Assembly: GCA_964491485.1 (NCBI GenBank)
Contig: CAZBGV010000168.1
Span: 1 to 7,005, forward strand
Source of the DNA: IDS-8 sp964491485
GTDB lineage: Bacteria > Pseudomonadota > Gammaproteobacteria > Steroidobacterales > Woeseiaceae
Direction of reading: 5' to 3'
DNA length: 7,005 nt
Part shown: one piece after another, positions 1-7,005 of the stretch
How the letters are laid out: the number at the start of each line of letters is the position of its first letter
Position numbering within the stretch: the first letter of the stretch is position 1
The notes under the pieces: generated by a model
What the model was told of the DNA's origin: nothing
The model's input: only the letters and a program-made list of their open reading frames with translations
The model's database searches: none
Translations under genes and position numbers: made by a program

Positions 1-3781
<3,781 letters not shown>

Positions 3782-3790
3782 TCGGGTTTA

Positions 3791-3795
3791 CCCTC
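3791..3795 (-). promoter_or_regulatory. rpoB ribosome binding site
   Basis: GAGGG on the minus strand lies 9 nt before the rpoB ATG and fixes that start. It is weaker than the AGGAGG of rplL. It overlaps a small inverted repeat, GGGT-AA-ACCC (3784-3793), that could partly hide it. Confidence 0.75.
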
Positions 3796-3805
3796 GCTTC
3801 AGAAA

Positions 3806-3841
3806 GTGGCGGCCGGACCGCAATCCGGCACTACCTGCCAC
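3806..3841 (-). promoter_or_regulatory. Two-tier hairpin just upstream of the rpoB ribosome binding site
   Basis: Outer arms GTGGC (3806-3810) and GCCAC (3837-3841) enclose an inner 6-bp stem, GCCGGA (3812-3817) with TCCGGC (3824-3829) and a 6-nt loop. In the transcript it ends about 10 nt before the rpoB Shine-Dalgarno and is followed by CUUUCUG, not a real U-tract. In E. coli the rplL-rpoB spacer holds an attenuator and an RNase III processing site; a similar role here is inferred from position only. Confidence 0.45.
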
Positions 3842-3912
3842 CCCCGGGATATCGAAAAACTGTGCCGCCGCTCGGGCGTGCGGGAAACGATGCCCCGCGT
3901 CGTCGCGTCGTG

Positions 3913-3933
3913 CCGGCGCCCGCGCGGCGCCGG
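3913..3933 (-). promoter_or_regulatory. GC-only perfect hairpin in the rplL-rpoB spacer
   Basis: Perfect 8-bp inverted repeat CCGGCGCC (3913-3920) / GGCGCCGG (3926-3933) with a 5-nt loop. In the minus-strand transcript four U residues precede the stem and none follow it, so it is not an intrinsic terminator of the operon. It may be a pause or processing element between rplL and rpoB. Confidence 0.4.
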
Positions 3934-3953
3934 AAAACGAGCGCAGCCGAGAG

Positions 3954-3986
3954 GCCGGACGGGCTCCTGCCCGCCGGCCGTCCGGC
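3954..3986 (-). promoter_or_regulatory. 9-bp hairpin in the rplL-rpoB spacer, candidate attenuator or processing site
   Basis: Perfect arms GCCGGACGG (3954-3962) and CCGTCCGGC (3978-3986) flank a 15-nt loop; an alternative GGGC/GCCC pairing (3961-3964/3969-3972) is possible. The nearest downstream U-run in the transcript (UUUU) begins about 16 nt beyond the stem, too far for a standard terminator. Partial attenuation between rplL and rpoB is known in E. coli; assigning it here is inference. Confidence 0.4.
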
Positions 3987-4039
3987 GCAGGCGAATCCGG
4001 GATCCGGACCCGCATCGTGAAGGGATGCTCCAAATTGTA

Positions 4040-4420
4040 CTACTTGAGCTCGACGGATGCTCCTGCTTCCTCGAGCTGCTTCTTGAAGTTCTCGGCATCC
4101 GCCTTGCTGACGCCTTCCTTGATCGTGGACGGTGCGCCCTCGACCGCGTCCTTGGCCTCCTTGAGGCCGAGGCCCGTGATCGCGCGCACGGCCTTGATCA
4201 CCGCCACCTTGTTGGCGCCGAAGCTGGTCAGCACGACGTCGAACTCGGTCTTCTCCTCGGCCGGCGCCGCGGCCTCGGCCGCCGGGCCCGCCGCGGCTAC
4301 CGCCACCGGCGCGGCGGCGGACACGCCCCATTCCTCTTCGAGCATCTTCACGAGCTCGACGATCTCCATGATGGGCTTCGCGCTCAGCTCCTTGAGCAGG
4401 TCTGCATTGGACATTGCCAT
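4040..4420 (-). CDS. rplL: 50S ribosomal protein L7/L12
   Basis: Stalk protein present as several dimers on L10; it recruits translational GTPases (EF-Tu, EF-G, IF2) to the ribosome. It has 126 residues, the usual length. Three parts are clear: an N-terminal dimerisation domain (about 1-33, ending EEEWGVSAA), an Ala/Pro-rich flexible hinge (about 34-55), and a globular C-terminal domain (about 56-126) with EKTEFDVVL, ANKVAVIKAVR, GLGLKEAKDAVEGAP and KADAENFKKQLEEAGA. The chosen ATG (4420-4418) has AGGAGG 8 nt upstream; Met3 is possible but would be too far away. The gene ends in TAG. It lies 33 nt after rplJ, so both are co-transcribed. The strong ribosome binding site fits its need for several copies per ribosome. 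Confidence 0.99.
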   Translation of the reverse strand: MAMSNADLLKELSAKPIMEIVELVKMLEEEWGVSAAAPVAVAAAGPAAEAAAPAEEKTEFDVVLTSFGANKVAVIKAVRAITGLGLKEAKDAVEGAPSTIKEGVSKADAENFKKQLEEAGASVELK

Positions 4421-4428
4421 TCGGGTTT

Positions 4429-4448
4429 CCTCCTGAATTTTCCTGAAT
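4429..4448 (-). promoter_or_regulatory. rplL ribosome binding site with duplicated Shine-Dalgarno-like repeat
   Basis: The 33-nt rplJ-rplL spacer contains ATTCAGGA twice at a 10-nt interval (plus-strand TCCTGAAT at 4431-4438 and 4441-4448). The copy nearer the gene runs into AGGAGG (4434-4429), 8 nt before the rplL ATG; the other gives a weaker AGGAA. Confidence 0.7.
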
Positions 4449-4453
4449 CGGTT

Positions 4454-4993
4454 CTATGCCGCCTGCCGGCTCTCGCCCTGGCTCTCCGCCCTCGCGGACA
4501 GGAGCCGGACGAGCCCGGCGTGCGGCTCGGCGAGCGTGCGCACCAGCCGGCCCATCGGCGCCGTGAGCAGGCCGAGCAGCATGGCCCGGGCCTGGTCGAG
4601 CGTCGGCAGCTCGGCGAGCTGATCGAGATCAGCCGCGTCGAGCAGCTTGCCGCCCGCGGCGAGCGATACGGCCTTGAGTGCTTCGTGGTCTTTGGCGAAG
4701 TCGCGGATGATCCTGGCGGCAGCGCCCGGATCCTCCTCGGCGAATGCCAGAAGGATCGGCCCCTTGAGCGTCTCCTTCATGCACTCGAACCCGGTGCCGG
4801 TGACGGCCCGGCGCGCCAGCGTGTTCTTGATCACACGCAGGTATACGCCGGCGTTGCGCGCCTCGCGGCGCAGGGCCGTCATCTCCCCCACCGTGAGGCC
4901 GCGGTATTCGGCCGCCACGGCGGTGAGTGCCGAGCCCGCGACGCGCGCGACTTCCTCGACCAACGCCTTCTTGTCTTCGAGTCTCAGTGCCAT
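4454..4993 (-). CDS. rplJ: 50S ribosomal protein L10
   Basis: L10 binds 23S rRNA beside L11 at the stalk base and anchors L7/L12 dimers. In complex with L12 it represses its own mRNA in E. coli. It has 179 residues, against 165 in E. coli. The N-terminal rRNA-binding domain shows LEDKKALVEEVA, AEYRGLTVGEMTALR and NAGVYLRVIKNTLARRAV (about 5-65), then KGPILLAFA (77-85). The long C-terminal helix that carries L7/L12 dimers is about residues 133-168 (MLLGLLTAPMGRLVRTLAEP). The last ten or so residues are a polar tail. The ATG at 4993-4991 has AGGAG 6 nt upstream. It ends in TAG, 33 nt before rplL. Its 5' leader is long and highly structured. Confidence 0.98.
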   Translation of the reverse strand: MALRLEDKKALVEEVARVAGSALTAVAAEYRGLTVGEMTALRREARNAGVYLRVIKNTLARRAVTGTGFECMKETLKGPILLAFAEEDPGAAARIIRDFAKDHEALKAVSLAAGGKLLDAADLDQLAELPTLDQARAMLLGLLTAPMGRLVRTLAEPHAGLVRLLSARAESQGESRQAA

Positions 4994-4999
4994 CGATCT

Positions 5000-5004
5000 C
5001 TCCT
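5000..5004 (-). promoter_or_regulatory. rplJ ribosome binding site
   Basis: AGGAG on the minus strand, 6 nt before the rplJ ATG. It lies in an unpaired stretch about 11 nt after a strong hairpin (5016-5048), so the local fold leaves it exposed. Confidence 0.75.
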
Positions 5005-5015
5005 GGCGGCCACTC

Positions 5016-5048
5016 GGAGTCCGCGCGATCGCAACCGCGCGGATCTCC
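5016..5048 (-). promoter_or_regulatory. Hairpin immediately upstream of the rplJ ribosome binding site
   Basis: The main 8-bp stem pairs 5020-5027 with 5036-5043 around an 8-nt loop. It is extended by GGAG/CTCC (5016-5019 with 5045-5048) across one bulged base, giving about 12 bp. No U-tract follows. By position it belongs to the rplJ translational control region. Confidence 0.5.
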
Positions 5049-5049
5049 C

Positions 5050-5074
5050 GCGGGCAGGCGCCTTCCCTGCCCGC
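5050..5074 (-). promoter_or_regulatory. 9-bp perfect hairpin in the rplJ leader
   Basis: Perfect inverted repeat GCGGGCAGG (5050-5058) / CCTGCCCGC (5066-5074) with a 7-nt loop. It is GC-rich but has no downstream U-run on the minus strand, so it is read as a leader RNA stem rather than a terminator. Confidence 0.45.
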
Positions 5075-5083
5075 AGCTCGTGC

Positions 5084-5115
5084 GGCAACGGCAGGCTCTC
5101 ACCGCGACCGTTGCC
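5084..5115 (-). promoter_or_regulatory. 8-bp hairpin in the rplJ leader
   Basis: Perfect arms GGCAACGG (5084-5091) and CCGTTGCC (5108-5115) with a 16-nt loop. It abuts the candidate L10-binding domain on its 3' side in the transcript. Role not known. Confidence 0.4.
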
Positions 5116-5116
5116 C

Positions 5117-5208
5117 GACGGTGACTGCGCCAGATCGCTCCGACTCAGGTAACACCGTCTGCGCAGGCTGCTTGCGCGATTAAGACCCGGGAAACCGGGT
5201 CGCCTGCG
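5117..5208 (-). promoter_or_regulatory. L10 leader: candidate autoregulatory RNA bound by L10-(L12)4
   Basis: Begins about 54 nt after the rplA stop. Reading the transcript, CGCAGGC (5208-5202) pairs with GCCTGCG (5168-5162), enclosing a hairpin of 7 bp with a UUUC loop (5201-5184) and an unpaired stretch CUUAAUCGCGCAAGCA on one side only. This one-sided internal loop is the expected kinked-helix shape of the L10 mRNA site. A second stem follows: GACGGTG (5159-5153) with CACCGTC (5123-5117). Known: in E. coli, L10-L12 binds the rplJ leader and blocks translation of rplJ and rplL. The match is by position, fold and remembered motif (CGCAGGC...CUUAAUCG...GCCUGCG-AGACGGUG), not by a covariance search. 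Confidence 0.7.
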
Positions 5209-5261
5209 GTCTTCGACGCCGGCGTGCGGGGCGTTCGCCTCGCGCGCCGGTAGGATGGCGG

Positions 5262-5957
5262 TCAGACGTCCAGCGACGCCTGGTCCACCGTGATGCCCGG
5301 TCCCATGGTCGAGGACACGGACAGCTTCTTCAAATACGTTCCCTTCGAGGCCGCGGGTTTCGCCTTCTTCAGGTCCGCGAGCAACGCCAGCAGGTTTTCC
5401 TTGAGCGCCGGCACCTCGAAATCCGCGCGGCCGATCGGGACGTGCACGATGCCGGCCTTGTCGGTGCGATAGCGCACCTGGCCCGCCTTCGCGTTCTTCA
5501 CCGCGGTGGCCACGTCCGCCGTGACCGTACCCACCTTGGGGTTCGGCATGAGGCCGCGCGGGCCCAGGATCTGGCCGAGCTGGCCGACGACGCGCATCGC
5601 ATCCGGCGTCGCGATCACGACGTCGAAGTCGAGCTCGCCGCCCTTGATCCGCTCCGCGAGATCCTCGAAGCCGACCACGTCGGCACCCGCGGCCTTCGCC
5701 TTCTCGGCGTTGTCGCCCTGCGCGAAAACCGCCACCCGCAGGCTCTTGCCGGTGCCGTGCGGCAGCACGGTCGAGCCGCGCACGACCTGGTCCGACTTGC
5801 GGGGATCGACGCCCAGGTTCACGGCGACGTCGACGCTCTCCGGGAACTTCGCCGTGGCCAGCTCCTTGACCAGCGCGAGCGCCTCGTCCACGGGGTAGGC
5901 GCCGGCCGGGTTCACCTTCTCGCGGGCGAGCTTGCGCCGCTTCGTCAGCGTAGCCAT
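5262..5957 (-). CDS. rplA: 50S ribosomal protein L1
   Basis: L1 forms the mobile stalk of the large subunit that helps release E-site tRNA. In E. coli it also represses the rplKA mRNA when in excess of rRNA. It has 231 residues, close to the family norm. Visible: MATLTKRRKLAREKV at the N-terminus; the RNA-binding segment FPESVDVAVNLGVDPRKSDQ (39-57) followed by VRGSTVLPHGTGK (59-71); the flexible middle domain with VVGFEDLAERIKGGELDFDVVIATPD; the L1 signature LGPRGLMPNPKVGTVT (131-146); and C-terminal KGTYLKKLSVSSTMGPGI (205-222). The ATG (5957-5955) shares its A with the rplK TGA stop. A GGGGG/GGTGAG stretch inside the rplK end serves as ribosome binding site, so translational coupling is likely. 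It ends in TGA. Confidence 0.99.
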   Translation of the reverse strand: MATLTKRRKLAREKVNPAGAYPVDEALALVKELATAKFPESVDVAVNLGVDPRKSDQVVRGSTVLPHGTGKSLRVAVFAQGDNAEKAKAAGADVVGFEDLAERIKGGELDFDVVIATPDAMRVVGQLGQILGPRGLMPNPKVGTVTADVATAVKNAKAGQVRYRTDKAGIVHVPIGRADFEVPALKENLLALLADLKKAKPAASKGTYLKKLSVSSTMGPGITVDQASLDV

Positions 5958-6391
5958 CAGCTCACCCCCTCGACGTCGATGCCCATGCTGCGGGCGGTGC
6001 CCGCGACCGTGCGCACCGCCGCCTCGAGATCGGCCGCGGTCAGGTCGGGCATTTTCGCCTGGGCGATCTCCTCGACCTGCTTTCTCGTGACGCTGCCCAC
6101 CTTGGCGGTGTTCGGCGCGCCCGATCCCTTCGGAATACCCGCGGCCTTCTGCAGCAGGACCGCGGCGGGCGGCGTCTTGGTGATGAAGGTGAAGCTGCGG
6201 TCGCTGTAGACCGTAATCACCACCGGGATCGGCAGCCCCGGCTCGGTGCCCTGCGTCTGGGCGTTGAACGCCTTGCAGAACTCCATGATGTTCACGCCGT
6301 GCTGGCCGAGCGCCGGGCCGACGGGCGGGCTCGGGTTCGCCTGTCCCGCGGGGACCTGCAGCTTGATGTAGCCGGTGACCTTTCTTGCCAT
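5957..6391 (-). CDS. rplK: 50S ribosomal protein L11
   Basis: L11 binds the GTPase-associated region of 23S rRNA at the stalk base, contacts elongation factors, and is needed for RelA activation; it is part of the thiostrepton site. It has 144 residues, near the usual 142. N-terminal domain: GYIKLQVPAGQANPSPPVGP (7-26), with the conserved proline cluster, then ALGQHGVNIMEFCKAFN. Linker: TKTPPAAVLLQKAAG (71-85). C-terminal rRNA-binding domain: GSVTRKQVEEIAQAKMPDL (99-117) and AVRTVAGTARSMGIDV (125-140). The ATG at 6391-6389 is fixed by the family N-terminus; AAGGAG ends only 2 nt upstream, while AAAGG lies at a better 9 nt. It is the first gene of the L11-L1 pair and ends in TGA overlapping the rplA start. 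Confidence 0.99.
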   Translation of the reverse strand: MARKVTGYIKLQVPAGQANPSPPVGPALGQHGVNIMEFCKAFNAQTQGTEPGLPIPVVITVYSDRSFTFITKTPPAAVLLQKAAGIPKGSGAPNTAKVGSVTRKQVEEIAQAKMPDLTAADLEAAVRTVAGTARSMGIDVEGVS

Positions 6392-6439
6392 GTCTCCTTA
6401 CCTTTCGGGTGCGAACGCCTGGTTAGGGCTCCCCGTGAG
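6392..6439 (-). promoter_or_regulatory. rplK leader with candidate L1-repressor site and ribosome binding site
   Basis: In the transcript, CGGG (6435-6432) can pair with CCCG (6409-6406), and GCC (6429-6427) with GGC (6419-6417). This leaves a one-sided internal loop of GA opposite about 7 nt. Two short helices around an asymmetric loop is the general form of L1 mRNA targets, which mimic the 23S L1 site, and L1 represses rplK in E. coli. The fold ends just before the Shine-Dalgarno sequences AAAGG and AAGGAG. The helices are short, so this is tentative. No -35/-10 pair is visible here. Confidence 0.35.
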
Positions 6440-6488
6440 GGGGTCGAAGCGATTTTTTCGCGGCTCGCGAAAAAATCGCATCGACCCC
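6440..6488. repeat. Long near-perfect extragenic palindrome (REP/MITE-like)
   Basis: Outer arms GGGGTCGA (6440-6447) and TCGACCCC (6481-6488) are separated by one A-A mismatch (6448/6480) from inner 14-bp arms GCGATTTTTTCGCG (6449-6462) and CGCGAAAAAATCGC (6466-6479), with a 3-nt loop. That is 22 paired positions in 49 nt. The T6/A6 tracts lie inside the stem and no U-run follows on either strand, so it is not a standard intrinsic terminator, although such a stem could still stop or protect RNA. Palindromes with GGGGTC...GACCCC ends and an A/T-tract plus CGCG core resemble repetitive extragenic palindromes of betaproteobacteria; that assignment is from memory. Confidence 0.6.
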
Positions 6489-6513
6489 TGAATGCCGTTT
6501 GCCGGCGTCGCGT

Positions 6514-6530
6514 CGCCCGCACGGCGGGCG
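6514..6530 (-). other. 7-bp hairpin in the nusG-rplK spacer
   Basis: CGCCCGC (6514-6520) and GCGGGCG (6524-6530) form a tight stem with a 3-nt loop about 80 nt after the nusG stop. No U-tract follows in the transcript, so termination after nusG is not shown. The rest of 6489-6609 is GC-rich, has a 10-bp palindrome (6592-6601) close to the nusG end, and shows no gene, tRNA or clear promoter. Confidence 0.35.
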
Positions 6531-6609
6531 CCTGCGAAGCCAGTCGCGCGGCTCGCTGCCTTGGAATCCCGGGGGAAGGGGTTCTAGGACAGCGGCGCCG
6601 CCGTTTGGT

Positions 6610-7005
6610 TCAGCCTTTTTCCACCTGCCCGAAATCGAGCTCGACCGGGGTGGAGCGCCCGAGGATCTGCACCGCCACCTGCAACCGGCTCTTCTCGTAG
6701 TTCACGTTCTCGACCACGCCCGAGAAATCGTTGAACGGGCCGTCGATCACGCGCACGACCTCGCCGGGCTCGAACAGGACCTTCGGGCGCGGCTTGTCCA
6801 CGCCTTCCTTCACGCGCTGGAGGATCGCGTTCGCCTCCTTCTCCGAGATCGGCGCGGGCCGGTCGCTCGAGCCGCCGATGAAGCCCAGCACCTTCGGGAC
6901 TTCCTTCACGAGATGCCAGGTCTCGTCGTCCATTTCCATCTGCACGAGGACGTAGCCGGGGAAGAACTTGCGCTCGCTGCGCCGCTTCTGCCCTTCCTTC
7001 ATCTC
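6610..7005 (-). CDS. nusG: Transcription termination/antitermination factor NusG (5'-truncated by window edge)
   Basis: NusG binds RNA polymerase through its N-terminal domain, suppresses pausing, and through its C-terminal KOW domain contacts Rho or ribosomal protein S10. The window shows the last 131 residues of a protein that has 181 in E. coli. The reading frame is open at 7005 (first full codon GAG); the Met codon at 7002 is internal, because it aligns to about residue 52 of E. coli NusG. Visible: SERKFFPGYVLVQMEM and WHLVKEVPKVLGFIGG of the N-terminal domain, SDRPAPISEKE in the linker region, then the KOW domain KVLFEPGEVVRVIDGPFNDF...YEKSRLQV...GRSTPVELDFGQVEKG. It ends in TGA, 218 nt before rplK. 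The usual upstream partner secE would lie outside the window. Confidence 0.98.
   Translation of the reverse strand, partial: EMKEGQKRRSERKFFPGYVLVQMEMDDETWHLVKEVPKVLGFIGGSSDRPAPISEKEANAILQRVKEGVDKPRPKVLFEPGEVVRVIDGPFNDFSGVVENVNYEKSRLQVAVQILGRSTPVELDFGQVEKG

Noticed and set aside
5442..6209. 255-residue plus-strand open frame antisense to rplA and rplK
   Set aside because: It lies entirely opposite two well-conserved genes and has no recognisable domain or ribosome binding site.
6440..6488. Ordinary Rho-independent terminator of nusG
   Set aside because: The T and A tracts lie inside the stem; on neither strand is a GC-rich stem followed by a U-run. It is reported as a palindrome/repeat instead.
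6489..6609. tRNA gene or promoter between nusG and rplK
   Set aside because: No cloverleaf pairing or T-loop motif was found and no -35/-10 pair with plausible spacing is visible on the minus strand.
7000..7002. ATG at 7002 as the start of a short 130-residue protein
   Set aside because: The frame continues upstream to the window edge and the sequence aligns to the middle of the NusG N-terminal domain, so this Met is internal.

Overview
This GC-rich window carries the conserved bacterial nusG–rplK–rplA–rplJ–rplL–rpoB cluster. All six genes lie on the minus strand, so transcription runs from position 7005 towards position 1. nusG (C-terminal part) and rpoB (residues 1-1260) are cut by the window edges; rplK, rplA, rplJ and rplL are complete. 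The proteins look betaproteobacterial. The main pointers are the RpoB segment around residues 980-1015 (RIERLLVGKVASGG..., with about 12 residues more than E. coli), the L10 motif AGVYLRVIKNTLARRAV, and the NusG ending VELDFGQVEKG. Genus cannot be decided from this window.

Layout in transcription order: nusG 3' part (7005-6610); a 218-nt spacer holding a very long near-perfect palindrome (6440-6488) and a possible L1-repressor site; rplK (6391-5957); rplA (5957-5262), whose ATG shares one base with the rplK stop; a 268-nt spacer that can fold into five successive hairpins, the first two resembling the L10 leader; rplJ (4993-4454); a 33-nt spacer with a duplicated Shine-Dalgarno-like repeat; rplL (4420-4040); a 258-nt spacer with three GC-rich hairpins; and rpoB (3781 to beyond 1).

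The genes work together in translation and transcription. L11 forms the GTPase-associated centre with the L10-(L7/L12) stalk, L1 forms the opposite (E-site) stalk, RpoB is the catalytic beta subunit of RNA polymerase, and NusG is the elongation factor that links the polymerase to ribosomes or Rho. Regulation is expected to be mainly post-transcriptional: L1 repressing rplKA, L10-L12 repressing rplJL, and an attenuator or RNA-processing region between rplL and rpoB. I could recognise no convincing sigma70 promoter or U-tract terminator.

The coding content is ordinary core genome and I see no new gene system. The least ordinary element is the 49-nt palindrome between nusG and rplK, which looks like a mobile or repetitive extragenic palindrome rather than a normal terminator.
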